From NCBI RefSeq assembly GCF_003711515.1, contig NW_021167087.1:587074-651073 (forward strand): a stretch of 64,000 nucleotides of DNA, in the 5' to 3' direction. Under the pieces are notes generated by a model. That model did not search any database. It saw nothing but the letters and a program-made list of their open reading frames with translations, and had not been told where the DNA came from. Position numbers and translations under genes: made by a program. This DNA is from Sodiomyces alkalinus F11 (Eukaryota; Ascomycota; Sordariomycetes; Glomerellales; Plectosphaerellaceae). Shown here piece after piece: positions 46,164 to 59,100 of the stretch. Position 1 is the first letter of the stretch. The number at the start of each line of letters is the position of its first letter.

Positions 46164-47798
46164 TTATATCTTCTCGTCAGCGGCGCCCGACTTTGTGCCA
46201 GCACGGAGAATTCCTTGCCACTCCAGCCTCAACCGTTCCATTTCCTTCCAACAAGAGATGCCCAGCTCCTCAAAGCCGGCGAGGTCTTCCAACGTCGGTT
46301 CCTGCGCCTCAGGCCTCCGTCCCTTCAGCTTGCGCAACACGCCAAGCGCCGGGTCCTTAGCCAGCGATTCGCGGTCCTCGGCTTTCCCTTCCCAGCCCCA
46401 CCCTTCGACTTCGGTCTTCTTCACGCCGGTCGTGCCCATGAAATTGCAGCAGGAGCCCCACTTGACCTTGTGCGCCTCCAACTCCTCCAACGTTTCTTGG
46501 TCCTCCAGCACCATCCAGACCGAAGCCGCGCCGCCGCGGTACCCGTCCACTACGTGCCAAGGGGAGCCCAGCCAGCGGCACATGAGCAGGGCGAACCAGT
46601 ACAGGTTGACGAGAAAGAAGGGGAGCGGCATGAGCGTGCTGTGCACGATGCCGGGGTGGGTTACGTACATAGCCGGGGGTACGGGTTTCACCTCGGCTTC
46701 CGAGGCGTCATCATTGCTGCTGCTGCTGCTGCTGCTGCTGTTGTTGTTGTTGTTGTTGTTGTTGTCGTCGTCGTCGTCGTCGTCGTCGGCCTGGAAATAG
46801 GAATTCACATATTTCCGGACGGACGGGAGATGGGACGTCAAGGCCAGAATGTCCGTAATGCGCTTCGAGTTCTCGTACGGCACCTTGCTCTCGATGCCCT
46901 GGAAATCGTCGAGATTGAGAGATATCGCGTCGGCCTCTATGCTGCTCGTCCAGATGATGCGTGCCGGGCGCTCCTTTTCGGAGTCCCTGCTCAGCAGAGG
47001 GAGCAGCTCGTGGGCCAGCACGTAGTGGCCGAAGACGTTGGCGCAGAAGATCTCGCCCAGGACGGGGGGGCACGCGTCGGCACCTTCGACGCTTTGGCGC
47101 ACAACGGCTCCTGATCGGGCCAGCTTGTAGTCGGGGTACGTAGCCATGTACATCAGGCCCTTTACGAAGAAGGAGTATGTCAACCCGGCCCAATTGAGAC
47201 CTGTCCACCCCCCTATGCCGGCGTTCAAAACGACGGCGTCGAGGCGGGGTATCCGGTATCGGGGGGTACTGGGGTCGGTGGGATCGGTGACGGTGCCGTG
47301 GACGAGTTGGGCGGCCACTTCGTGGACATTCCGCAGATTGCAGAGGTCGAGCTGCACGCTGAGGAGATGCACGCGATCGATGGTGTCTTGGGGGCTGTAG
47401 GAGTGACCAGCACGAGACGTCAAAGTGCGCGAACGGGCGGCGGTGTTGCGGAGATATGCTCGGAGAGACTCGATGGTCTCTCGTGATTTTGCGACGCTCC
47501 GTGTGGTGGGGACGAGAATAAGGTGAGAAGAGAGAGATCGTGAGGCGAGAAATTCATCAATGAGACGCTCTGCGGTGCCGAGGCCGACGCCGCTGTCTGT
47601 TTGTTAGCAACATGGATAGATACCGAGAGCAAGGAGCCCAAGGAGCCCAAGGAGCCCATGGAGCCCATGGGGAAGGGAAGGGAGGGTAAGGAGGATAGGA
47701 TGATGATGGAATGGAGGCCATGCCTACCTGTTTGCCCCCGTTATTAATACAAAGAGTTGCTCATGGCTCTGAGCCCTATCCCAGGGCGCTGCCGGCAT
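46164..47798 (-). CDS. ERG27: 3-keto-steroid reductase Erg27
   Basis: Two minus-strand exons, 47798-47728 and 47592-46164, give 499 residues. The intron splits the glycine-rich NADPH motif TGANSGVG. Other short-chain dehydrogenase signatures are NAGIGGW, the Ser in WTSSIEAD and catalytic YENSK. The protein reduces the C3 ketone of sterol intermediates in the ER C4-demethylation complex of ergosterol synthesis. The hydrophobic MYVTHPGIVHSTLMPLPFFLVNLYWFALL region is typical for Erg27. An insertion of eight Asp, eight Asn and eight Ser (46716-46787) interrupts the enzyme shortly after YENSK. Fungal Erg27 is usually 350-480 residues, so this copy is on the long side. Confidence 0.92.
46716..46787 (-). 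repeat. Triple trinucleotide tract coding D8-N8-S8 in Erg27
   Basis: On the minus strand there are eight GAC, eight AAC and eight AGC codons in succession, 72 bases in total. Each block differs from the next at one codon position, so the tract may have arisen from one repeat by point change and spread. Confidence 0.9.
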
Positions 47799-48410
47799 CT
47801 TGACGATCCCGTCGGCTTGATGCTGTTCAAGAAGCAGCAGATGGTAGGTTCTACAGGGGCTTTCTTTCGCTCTGTCACGAGATGTCACGAGACGAGACGG
47901 TTATTTTGCCAATATTTCAACGGCTAAGGTCGGAGGCGGTGAGGGTACTTCCATATATACATTGTACTGTCTCTGCAGAGACGACTGTCTAATTACGTAA
48001 TTAACTACCCCGTACCTTATACCTTACACTACCTTAGGTAGTTACCTTACCTTAGGCAAGTTCGGGGCCTTTCGGGCTCGGGTCATGTGATCACCCGGCT
48101 CTTCGTGTCGCGTCTTGACCCCCCACGGTCACGCTACATCCCCCCTTTCACGCGTCTCTGCCAAAATACGAAAATAAGTCCAAACGGAATTTCTCGCTAC
48201 ACCAGACCGGGGTCAACGAAATTGCTGCCTCCCTCACCGACCCATTCACTTCCTCCCAAGCCAAAGGAAGAAAGAGTCTATCGCCCGTTTGTTCTCGATA
48301 CAAACTTCTTTTGTTTTCTCCAACTCCCACGCCAATCGACAAACGCTGCCAATTTTTCTTTCCTTTTTTTTGTCCCATGTTCTGTTGATGTCGGACTCCA
48401 CGCGGTCAAC
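47799..48410. promoter_or_regulatory. Divergent promoter of Erg27 and Rtt107-like genes
   Basis: Head-to-head genes share about 610 bases. A run of ACCTTA/TTAGGTAG words occupies about 48010-48058. No gene is seen. Confidence 0.5.
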
Positions 48411-51218
48411 ATGACGGACTCCAAGGGCCTTTTCTCAGACTGCGTCTTCGCCTTCGTGCCGAGCTCCTCCCTCGCCCCCAAAGATATCTCCGCCTATACG
48501 ACTATAGTCGAGAGCAATGGCGGCACCGTCGTCGAGCCCCGGCGCGATGGATCGATCCGCATCGAGCAAGTAACACATATCGTCGCCAACAGCATCGACT
48601 TTGAACAGTTCACCGAAAGCCAGGCGTACATGATCCCCGTTGTGACTCTCAACTGGATTGCCTCTTCCATCAAGAGGGGTAAACAGGCTCAAGTTCGGCC
48701 GTTTTCCCCCGATCCGCGGATGATTTTTTCAACAGTCACCCTTACTTGTGCGGACTTGCCGACCATCGACAAGGAGACCATTGCAGGGGCCACCGTTGCT
48801 CTGGGTGGCATGGAGTCGGCGGATGTCACTAGGCAGACTACCCACATCTGTGCATTGTCACTCGATCACCCAAAATGCCAGACAGCCGTCGAAAAGAAAC
48901 TAAAAGTCAAGATTGTTCTTCCACATTGGTTCGTTGCCAGCTTTTGTATCAGAATCACCATGCCTACGATCTGGCTACTGACTTTCTGCTTTCTTTCTTG
49001 TTTTGTAGGTTTGAAGATTGCTTCAAGCTGGGCAAGCGGATTGACGAGGCTCCGTACTGTCTTCCAGACCCTGAGATTCTCCGAGTTGACCCCGCTGCCG
49101 AGGTCGAGATACCGGAGGACAAGGAGGGCCGGCTTGTCGGTGCCACGAGCCCGAATCCCGACGCTCTCGTTCGAGGCTCCGTCCAGCCCTCGACCGTCTT
49201 CCGCGACAAGGCCGTCATGATATCGCGCGACCTGAATATCACGCCCAAGTCCCTGAATATCGTGAAAATGCGCATCACCGGCGGCGGCGGAACCGTCGTC
49301 GAGAAAGTGGAGGACTGCGACATGTTCATCTGCCAGTACCGGGACGGTCCGGAGTACATCAAAGCGGCGCAGCTGGAAAAGGAGGTCGGCAACTTGGCCT
49401 GGCTCCTGCATCTCATCTCCCACAACGAGTGGACGTCGCCGCTGAGACGCCTTTTGCACTATCCGGTTCCCCGCGACGGCATCCCCGGTTTCGACGGCCT
49501 CCGCATCTGCATTTCCAACTACGGAGGCGACGCGCGCATCTACCTCGAAAACCTCATCAAGGCCACCGGCGCCACGTATACCAAGACCATGAAGACCGAC
49601 AACACCCACCTGATCACCGCGCGCAGCAGCAGCGAGAAATACGAAGCCGCCAAGGACTGGGGCGTCGAGACGACCAATCACCTCTGGATCGAGGAGAGCT
49701 ACGCCAAATGCGAGATGCAGCCCCTTACGGTATCCAAGTACACGCACTTCCCTCCTCGGACCAATCTGGGGGAAATCATCGGCCAGACCTTCTTCGACGA
49801 AGCCAAGCTTCGGGAGAACTACTATCCCGGGGGAGGCGACGATGACCAGGAGGCCAACAAGTCTCCGCGGGCGAAGCGGAAGCGTCAGATCCTGGAAGCG
49901 GCCCAGGAGAACGCGCAGAAGGGCGGTCCCGCCGACGGCGTGGTGATCGGTTGTCAGGAGCACAAGGAGTTTGACGCTTTGCAGGACGATGCCCACGAGC
50001 ACGCCGAGGCGACGAGGAAGAAGTTCGGCGTCGCGGCGCCGCCGCCCAAGAAGAACAACAACAGCAGCGTCTTTGCTACGCCGGCCCGGCGCCAGCCTGC
50101 GCGGGCGGGGAAGGAGAACGACACGCCGTCGGAAATGTCCATGTCTACGGGTGGCCGCAGCGCCAAGACCAAGGCCATGACCAATCTCCAGAATCTCGCG
50201 TCGGATATAGCCCTTTACGAGAAGGAGAAGAAACGGACCAGCAAGGATGGGCCCTGGGGGGGGAAGCGTGCTGCTGATATGCTCGACAGAACCAGAACCA
50301 GAGGTGCGAGGGCGTCGAGCCCGACACCGGGGGCTGAAGAGCAGGATAAGGAGGAGGCCCGGCCTAGCAAGAAGAGGAAGTCGTCCAAGTCGAGCGAGAC
50401 GATCCGGGTGATGCTGACGGGATTTACCCGCTGGGTGGGACAGAAACGACGAGAAGACTCCGAACGGGTAAGTCGGTCTTTCGCGCTCTTTTGAGCGGGA
50501 CCCATTGCCTTCCATTTGTTCTTTTTTTATCGGGGGGTTTTTTTTTTCGATTTGGTCTGCTAACAAACGCACGCCCCTTGTGCAGAGGAAACTGAGGGCC
50601 ATGGGTATCATCATTGTCGGCGAACACCACGCATGCGATTATCTTGCAGCCCCGTACATCGTCCGCACGGTCAAGTTCCTCCGCACGCTTGCCAAGGGCG
50701 TCACCATCATCAAATCGGATTTCATCGACGAGGCGCTCGAAACCGGCGAGATGCCGGACCCCCAGCGGTTCGTCCTCAAAGACAAGGAGAACGAGAAGAA
50801 GTTCGGCATCCAGCTGGAGACGGCCATCTCGAGGGCGCGGGCCAACAAGGGCCGGCTCCTGGCGGGCATCCCCATCTACTGCACCTCCAACATCCGCAAC
50901 GGGCCCGAGAGCTTCCGACCCATCGCCGAGGCCAACGGGGCCCAGTTCCTGACGTACAGCGCGCGCAGCGGCGTCACGATCCGGCCGACGACGGCGGAGG
51001 AGGACGGGGGCGCGCCGGCGGACCCGGTCTACCTCCTGACGTCTAACAGCGAGGAGGAGCGCAAGCTGTGGCCCAAGTTCACTGCCATGGCCGAGAGGGG
51101 TCATATGGAGGCTAGGATCGTGTCGGCCGACTGGCTGCTGGACGTGACCATGAGGCAGCAAGTGTCGTTTGATGAGAAGTACCTCGCGAGCGTGTTTTTT
51201 GAGCAACAGTCGACATGA
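48411..51218 (+). CDS. brc1: Six-BRCT genome-maintenance scaffold (Rtt107/Brc1)
   Basis: Three exons, 48411-48928, 49009-50467 and 50586-51218, give 869 residues. Four BRCT repeats lie in the N-terminal half (about 7-100, 105-200, 255-345 and 355-440). The second ends in the HWFEDCFKLGKRI helix rebuilt across intron 1. A Lys/Glu/Ala-rich linker of 200 residues follows. A C-terminal BRCT pair lies at about 640-865 (VMLTGFTRWVGQKR to ARIVSADWLLDVTMRQ). This layout is that of Rtt107 and Brc1, which bind gamma-H2A through the last pair and organise Smc5/6 and nucleases at stalled forks. Nse2 of Smc5/6 is encoded 34 kb away in this window, probably by chance. Domain borders are estimates. Confidence 0.88.
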
Positions 51219-51701
51219 CGAGCTCTTTTTCCTTATTATTATAATCAGTGCCCTATAATTATTTTGGTCGTCTCTTTTCTTTCTTTTGTTTTGTCATTAC
51301 CGGGACTTTTTTTTTATTTCGTAAGATTTTTGTTCTTTCTTTCTTTCTCTCTTTCTTTCTTGTTCTTTTTTCTTCTTTTTTCTCCTTGTCTACCTCTTCT
51401 TCTTCCGCAAGTATGACCCTTGTGCATGAACTCGGCGTCGGGAGCTTCGAGCGGGGTGTAATTTGATACGACCCGAGGGTTTGCTGTACTAACCAGCTGA
51501 TGAGGGCTGGGAGTTAATGGTGATGGGTGTTGTTTTTCGGTTTCAGGACGGGAAGGACAGGAAAACATGTTCCCGGGTGACGCAGTACGTAAGAAAGTAG
51601 GGCAGAATTAATGATGACGGGCTCTTTCTTTGAAAGGGAAAAAAAAAAAAAAAAAAAAAAAAGGAAAGGCTGTGGGTAACATGCGCTATCCGGGACGACA
51701 C
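51219..51701. other. Spacer between convergent genes with poly-A tract
   Basis: 3' flanks of the Rtt107-like gene (+) and VPS25 gene (-). A T/C-rich stretch (51270-51400) and a run of about 23 A (51640-51662) are present. No gene. Confidence 0.55.
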
Positions 51702-52481
51702 TCAGAAGAACTTGACACCTTGAGAGTCGTCTTGTCCGAACACCTGCGCCTTGCCTCGTTTGGCGAGGACATGAAGGGCCTTGAGCAACAACTCGACATC
51801 AAGGCCGTGGAAGTCTGTACGAAAAGTCGAAAAGAGAAGAAAGGAAAGGCCCGAGTTAGTCGGGGAATACAAGAGAGAGAAGAGAGCGAGAGACATTCGG
51901 GGAAAAGAGAGAGAACCCAACGTACCTGTGCCCTTGGTCCCATCGCCCTCCGTAAGTTCATACAGCGTCATGACGACGCCCTTCTGCCCGGTATCGTCCA
52001 CCCACTTCTCCACCAAGGCAGCCCACTCCTCGGGAGTCCGCCAGTACACCCAGACGAGGTCGCCGCCGTCTTTCCCGCCGACGTACTCGGCGCGGCCGTT
52101 GCGGCGCATGGCATCGATGACCTCGCGCGCGTCGGCGAGGGAGAGCCGCCTGTTCAGCCGGCGGTTGTGGAAGAGTTCTTCCGTTTGCGCCTGGCCGACG
52201 CCCGATGTTGCCGTTGTCCCGCCGGGCGGGGATGATGTTGTGGCGCCAGCAGTGGTGGTAGTGGTGGTGGTGGTGGTGGTGGTGGTGGAAGAGGGGATGG
52301 CGGCGCTGAGGGAGAGCTTGAAGATGCGGTAGTGGCGGCAGTAGGCCAGGATGAGGTCGGACCACTTGGTTAACTGCGCGTGGTGCGTTGTGAGGTTCGT
52401 TTGACGGGTGAAGAATGGGGGGAAGGAATATTCCCAAGGGAACTCGAAGGGGGTGGTTGTCGTCGTCGCCGTCGTCGCCAT
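51702..52481 (-). CDS. VPS25: ESCRT-II subunit Vps25
   Basis: Two minus-strand exons, 52481-51926 and 51814-51702, give 222 residues. The start at 52481 (MATTATTTTTPFEFPW) was chosen because homology begins right after it; the upstream frame is Phe-rich leader. The N-terminal winged helix carries the PPF-type motif (YSFPPFFTRQTN, TKWSDLILAYCRHYRIF). The second winged helix follows (GRAEYVGGKDGGDLVWVYWRTPEEWA), ending with DFHGLDVELLLKALHVLAKRGKAQVF. Two copies of Vps25 link ESCRT-II to ESCRT-III during multivesicular body sorting. A poly-Thr insert of twelve residues (ACC/ACT repeats at 52250-52290) lies between the two winged helices. Confidence 0.92.
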   Translation of the reverse strand: MATTATTTTTPFEFPWEYSFPPFFTRQTNLTTHHAQLTKWSDLILAYCRHYRIFKLSLSAAIPSSTTTTTTTTTTTTAGATTSSPPGGTTATSGVGQAQTEELFHNRRLNRRLSLADAREVIDAMRRNGRAEYVGGKDGGDLVWVYWRTPEEWAALVEKWVDDTGQKGVVMTLYELTEGDGTKGTGTLGSLSFPRMSLALFSLLYSPTNSGLSFLLFSTFRTDFHGLDVELLLKALHVLAKRGKAQVFGQDDSQGVKFF

Positions 52482-53137
52482 AATAATAGGTCGCTTGGCT
52501 AAACCCGGGGAGAAGAAGAAGAAGAAGAGGACGTGGAGGCGAAGTGAGAGAAAGGGAGAGAAAGAGAAACGAGACTCGTCAAGCCCTGGGATGCGAGACG
52601 CTGCGTCGAGAGAAATGGTCATGGACAGGAAGAGGAAGAGGAAGACTCAGATGTGGGATGCCAACCTTGATGGATCACGAAAGTCTGCGGGGGGAGGGGT
52701 TGGTTGCGGTACGTATCTGTACTTTTATGCGTACCTTTACCTCTCCGTACCTACCGTACCTTATTAATCACTCCGTACCTTATCCACACACCGCCCTCCA
52801 ACGTCATTGGGGAAGTGATGAGTGATGAGTAATCAATAAACACACGGAGCTTGCTGAGATCATGTTCAGTTGAGGCCTCGTGAGATTCACCCCGTACATG
52901 TACAGCTCGACTAACACAATACAATACCACCGGGCAATCGACTTTCTTGAGATGTGTTAGATGGGCTCAAACTCCACTATACTGGCATAGGGAAAAGAAA
53001 TATAACTTCAACTTCTAGAGAGACTAAAGAAAGAGACAAATACGGACAGACAAAACTTAACAACCCAACCAAAGCAAGATCTATCATCAAACGCCACCAT
53101 CTATCACACGATCCCATCCACCCGCTCCGCCCTTCCC
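52482..53137. other. Intergenic spacer
   Basis: Promoter of VPS25 and 3' flank of the large zinc-finger gene. GTACCTTTACC/CCGTACC words lie near 52720-52790. No gene seen. Confidence 0.5.
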
Positions 53138-56100
53138 CTACTTCGCCGGACTCTTCGCCGGACCCTTCGCCGGACCCTTCGCCGGACCCTTCACCGTCAC
53201 CGCCGCCTGGCCCGGCACATCCGGAACAACAAACTCCTCCTCCGTCTGTATCTTCGCCTTTTTCGCGGGGTGCCCCTCCTCTTCCCCTGCCTCCCCCTCC
53301 CCTCCCCCTTCCACCTCCGCGGCCTCCTCCACCAACTCACTCACCATCTCTGCCGTGTCCAGCACCTCCTGGTGCGCCTCCTTAGCCATCAACTTCTTGT
53401 TGGGCTTGTACGTCGGGTCTTTGGAGTGCCGCTTGCGTTTCTTGCCGCCCTTCTTACCGTCCCCGCCTTCGTCATCCTCGTCGTAGCTCTCATAGCTGCC
53501 CTCGCTGCCCTCGCTCCCGCTCCCGCTTCTGCTGCTGTTGCTGCTGCTGCTCCCCATAACATCTTCCTCCATCTCTTCGTCCGCGTCGCCAGCGTTCTTG
53601 GTATTGTTGTGGTCCAAGTCGAGGTTCCCGACCTCGCTCACGTCTCCCTCACCCCCCTCGGTTCCTCTCGGCTTCTCGGGTGTGTCATCTTCTTCTTCTT
53701 GCTGCTCCTCCTCTTCCTCTTCCTCCTGGACAGCAGATTTCTTTGCCTGGTGTGGCCCACCACTCTTCTTTTTCTGCTGTCCCTTCGTCTTGGGGGTACC
53801 CCCGCTCTTCCCCTTCTTCGACGCGCTTCCCCCCTGCGAAGTTGTCTTTGGACCAGACAACGTAGGAGTATTCTTCTTTTTCGTCCCTGGGCTTGGTTTC
53901 CCGGGAGATTTTCCTTTGGTGGCGGCTCCTTTGGTCCCCTTTTTGGGACCCCCGTGCGAACCAGGTATTGCCCCCGGAGCGCCCGCCCCGGGATTCCCTT
54001 TACCAGCTGGCCCTCCAGGTCCTCCACCGCTGCCAGTCGGTTTGTCTCTCGGATCATCCCCCGACTCGCCTCCATGTTCATCTTCTGCCCCGTCGTCGTC
54101 GTCGTCGTCTTCTGTCTCGCCGTCCAGCGGGAACGGAAGGCCCCAGTTCGCCTCGTTATCGGGGTGATTCGGGTCATATTTCCACACCGTCATCGTCCGA
54201 TCCCAGTGGCCGTCCGTGGGGTAAACCGTCCCCTTGTACTCCTCATGCTTTGCAACCCAATCCCGCCGAAGCTGTTTCAGCTGTCCGGGAAGGTCCGGTT
54301 TGTGGATCCATCCTGTGCGGTTGGGCAGATCGTTCGTGCCGTCGGGGAATATCGTTACCGTTCCAAGTTGCTTTCGAACACGGCAGCTGCGAGCTGCGTC
54401 CGAGTGCGCCTATATTCCCAAGAGTCATATTAGCATGCTAGCTCTTCAAAGTTTCAAAATACATGTTTTTGGAGCTTACATCGATTTGCTCTCGCCACGA
54501 CGGTTCGCCCGCCTTGACACCCGACTTCTTGGGGACTTTGCGGAGGCACCGGGAGCAGTACATGTCCTCGCTGGGCACAAAGTTGCCGTACTGGTCGACA
54601 AGAATATGACCATGGTCGTCATGTCCATGACCAGTGATTACTGGTGTGACCGGAGGAGGAGCTGGCTGGGGGGTGACCGGCGCATTCACCGGTGCGACTA
54701 CAGGCGGGGTACTGAGCGGGGGGTCACCCTGTGGCCCCTGAGGAGCGTTGCCGGACTGATTCCCTGGTATTCCGCCCGGGTTACCCCATAGCCTCAGGGC
54801 CCTTTCAATCGTCCACTTCTGCGCTGCAATCTCCGCGTCGGTGGCAATGGAAAAGTCCTCGCTGCCGTGCGATTGTTTCATGTGCGTTGCCCATTGCTCG
54901 GCCGTCATGAAGCCAACCATGGCGCCGCATATGTGGAACAGAGGGCAGCGCTTATGGCGGCGGTCCAAGCCGACCTCCTCCGGATTATACAGCGGATGGT
55001 GCCGGGGAAAAGGCGCCTCGGTCGGTTGCGGCCGGGGCACCTGCACGTCGTTAGCAGCGCCCGGATTTTGCGCCACGAGCAGCGACCACAGCTCGAAGAT
55101 GTGACACTCCATGTGCAGCGCCTGGTTCCTCCGGGAGGTGATTTCCCCTTCCTGGCCCGCCCCGTTACCCTGCCGCTCTCTGAACGACAGGTCACAGAAA
55201 GGGCACGCCTGGAGCGGTCCCGGTCCGTGCGCTTCCTCAAAGTGGCGGATAATTTCCAACGGCCGGAGGCCAATCAACGGGTAACGGCACTGCGGGCAGT
55301 CGATGGGCGGGTCAGCCTTGGCGTTGGGCCCAGGCCTGTCGTACCAGGCGAGGGGATACCGGAGACGTCGCGACGGACGCCAGGCCTTGGGTCGCACCCG
55401 GTTCTTGGCGGCTACCGGCCCGTCGTAGAGCGAGTCATGCGGCCGGACCGGCTCCGCCCAATACTCGGCAGGGTAAAGGTCGAACGGCGTCATGGACCCT
55501 TCGTGAACCTTGGACTGCGCGGGCACGTTGGTATCGCGGCAGGCCTTGATGTGTGCAGTCTTCTCAGTAATGGCTTCGTCATGCTCGTACTGGTCGGCGG
55601 CCGGTGCCTTCTCGAGGGGCACATGGCAGTAAGGGCAGAAGCAGCCGAGTTCGCCACCGAACCCTTGGCAGAGCGTCCGGTGCTTTTCGACGTACTCGTC
55701 GCTGAACTTGGCCATTGAAAGCCCGCACTTCGTGCAGTGCGGCTTCCCCGGGTGCGAGATACCCTTGCAGCCATGCGGGTGTTGGGCGTACGGCTCCCAC
55801 CGGGCGGCGTCCTCTTCTGTGTTCCAGACGTAGTCGCCACAAGCCTCGCAAAAGGTGCAGTGCCCTGCGCCTTCGGCTTGCGGGACGCACCGGCGATCAT
55901 GATGCGCGCGGTCAGCTGCGTCCGTAAGCTCTCTGTGGTCCCGGCCGCAACGGTCGCAGTAGTAGAACTCCGACTCCTTGGAGTTGGCCCTCGCGGGCGG
56001 CGAGGGTGCGATGGATACACCGTTGGGGCGGTTGACTGGTTGCTCGAAAATGGATCGCGGTTTTGCGAAAATCTCCTTCAACTGAGTTCTGATGTCTTGC

Positions 56101-59100
56101 TGGCCTTGGTTGCCAGCACCCGATCCCAGGGCTGACGATGAGGGGAGCTGTTTCTGCCGGACTTGCAGCAGCTGCTGTGACTGTTGTACGTCCATGATGG
56201 CTCTCAGCTCATCCCCGTGTTTCTCTTTGAAATGCCGTCGCCTCTGCTCGGGGGTTTGGTATTCGTACAGGGGATCAGGACACCAGGGACACCTGAACGC
56301 AATATGCTTCTTCTCCAGGTGCTCCTTGATGGCCTCGTGATCATCCACACGGTAGGTGAACTTGCACCCCTGGTGGCGGTACTGACAGAAGTAGATGCGC
56401 TGGATGTTCAGATTGCGCATTTCATTGTACTCTTTGAGCAGCTGCCGCTGCTCCGTCGGGGTGAGCAGTCCCTTGGACACCATGGGGACTCCGCTGCCTC
56501 CCGTTCGCAGCATCTGCTCCACAGGGGGGGCGTTGATGGGGATGGAAGGGTTATAGGTGCCCGAGTCGTAGATGCTGAGCGGCCTAGCCCAGGAAATTTC
56601 CCGGAGACTCGAGGTATTCGAGGTCGTGGGATCGATGTTGGCGGCCTTTTGAGCCTCGGCCTGTCGTCTGGCCTCCTCTGCCCGCCTGCGTTCCTCATAC
56701 TCCTGTCTCAGTCGATTCGTCGAGGGATGTTTACCGTCGGCGATGTCTTTCAGGCCGATCTTTTCACGCCGCCACCCGTCGATCATACCATACCGGGGGC
56801 CCCAGACCGTTTGTGCCCCGTCACCGTCTTCTCTCAGGCGCTGAACTGTCAGGGGTCGTCTTTGTTAGAATACAGAATACACATACGACTGCGACTGGTC
56901 TGTATAGAGACGGAAAGAAGGGGGGTGGGGGGGGGGGGAAGAACAAAAGACTTACTAAAATCGTCCACATATCCTTCAGAGTTTCCGACGATAGCGCAAT
57001 CGATGACCCGTCCCACGAGCAGCCGTCGAATCAGGGCCATCTCTGAGTTCTCCGTATTCTGATCGACAATAAAGACGTGAGACTCCCAGGCATTTCCCGA
57101 TGTATCAGAATTCTCGTCTTGGCCCTGCCACAACATGATCTGCGTCTGGCTTAAGTCCAATTCGGGGCTACCGTTCGTGGAGCCCTCCTTGTATGCCTCG
57201 AGAAAGATGCGCAAGAACTCCTTCGTGCTGGACAATTCCTCCGGCAGTGGCTTACGACCTATGCCCCCCTCGGGCCCGAGGCACCGAAGGATCGAAGTCG
57301 TGTGGGCAACGCCTTGGGCGTCTTCCGTCTCGTCGTACAAGGGCTGGAGGACGAGGAAAAGGGCGGCATCGCCATACTGGTCGGCGTAGTCGCTTACGAA
57401 CTCACGTAACGACCGCGCAAATTGCATGGTTGCCGGCCCACTCTTCTCCCTGGGATCCCAGGTCAGGGGCCGGGCAACGGCGTGGGGATTGGGCGTCCAG
57501 TAGTAGTCGACGCCGCGCCAGATCAGGAACTTGCGGATGTTGTCGGCGGGGAAGACACGGTTGCGCAGCTCCCTCAAACGAACCAGACGATCGCGGTACG
57601 GCGACTGACTCTTGTATAGCCCCTGCGTCTCGATATGTCCAGGCACATGGAAGACGACTTCGCCTTGTTCGAAGCCCTCACATGCCACGACCAGCTCGCG
57701 TGTCTCTTCGGGTGGGGGAGATATGGCCCAGTGGAGAAAATCCGAGCCCATAGAGAGACCGCTGTACCAGGGAGCCGACTTTTCCTCCGTGTCCGGATTA
57801 TAGTAGCTGACATTGGCGTGCATTTTGACTTCTCCCCTTTCGGGATATCCGAAAAGCACGTCTTGGGCCGTCTTGAGGAACGGCATGAAGTGGTTGAAGG
57901 CGAAATGCCGCTGCATGTCGCCGGGGGCGAGGACTTCGCTAGAAGGCTGTCTCCAGTAGGCCACGCGATCATGTTTACAATCCAAGGCGAGTTCGATAAC
58001 GGTGCCGGCCGTGGCGTCTTGAGGCTGATAATGAGAAGGGGCGTTTTCGCCGCCGCGATGGACGAACCACGCGTACTCATAGGGATCGTTTTCAAGGATG
58101 TAGTCGATCGCCTCGTTAGGGGCTGTCTGGTAGCCGAAGAAGCCGAGGGTCTTTTCGACTCGGTTGGTATCCATGTCGAATTTGCGCAAGATGACCTCGG
58201 CATTCTCGGTGGGACGTAGGCACAAAAGCGACGCGATTGCGGCTTGGGCGGATTGTCGTTGATTCGCGTCAACTTGGATACGACCTTGGTAACCATACAG
58301 AGTGATAGTGTGGCCCTCGTCCTCGTCCTCGTCAGTCGAAGCTTCGTCTTCATCGTCATCTTGTGAACCCGGATCTACCTGGTGTTCGTCCGAATCCGCA
58401 TCTGCCTCGACTTCCACGTCGTCAGACATGGTCACATTTTCGGAGTCGACACCACTGGAAATAGAAATGGGTTCCCCGTCCCCGTCCCCGTCCCCGTCCT
58501 CCTCCTCGTCGTCGTTGTCGCCATCGTCATCGCCGCCGCCGCCGCGAAGGGAAAGACCCCGAGGCACCTCATTGGACCCGTGCAAGGTAGATGCGGGGAC
58601 GGGGATTGTACTGAAGCCCGATTCCCTGCCCCTAAGTTCGTCCTTGCCGTAGTTGCGCTGGTCATGGGCGGTGAGGAAATGCAGGGGCGGGCGGACTTCG
58701 ATCTCCTGGAGGCCCAGGTCGTCGTTGACGTCGACCTGATACCTGGCATGGTCGAAGAGCTGCGGCAGGACCGGCTCCACGGGGAGTCCGAACCAGAGCA
58801 TTGCGAATTTGGTGGCGAGGGTGATGGTATGGCCACGGAACCTGACGGCAAGCAGCCTCTTGAACCTTTCCGTGTTCTCGGCCTGGACCTTGGCTAGGCT
58901 CGCAGGCACGACGGCGGGGAGCATGAGCTTCTTCTCGTGCGGCGTGAAGTACTCGTCCAGGACTTGGCCGATGGTGACGGAGGGATAATTTAGTAGTTCC
59001 CTGAATTCCTGTTCCACCGGCAGCCATTCGGGGTCGGAGGGTGTGATGAGAGGCCGGTGTCTCTTGTCCATCGGCAGGCGAGGAAGTTTGGGGCCTCGAG

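Noticed and set aside
53954..54167. Apparent collagen-like or transposon-like Gly/Pro stretch in the giant gene
   Set aside because: The Gly/Pro/Lys sequence is part of the continuous disordered tail of the zinc-finger protein; no terminal repeats or transposase are present.
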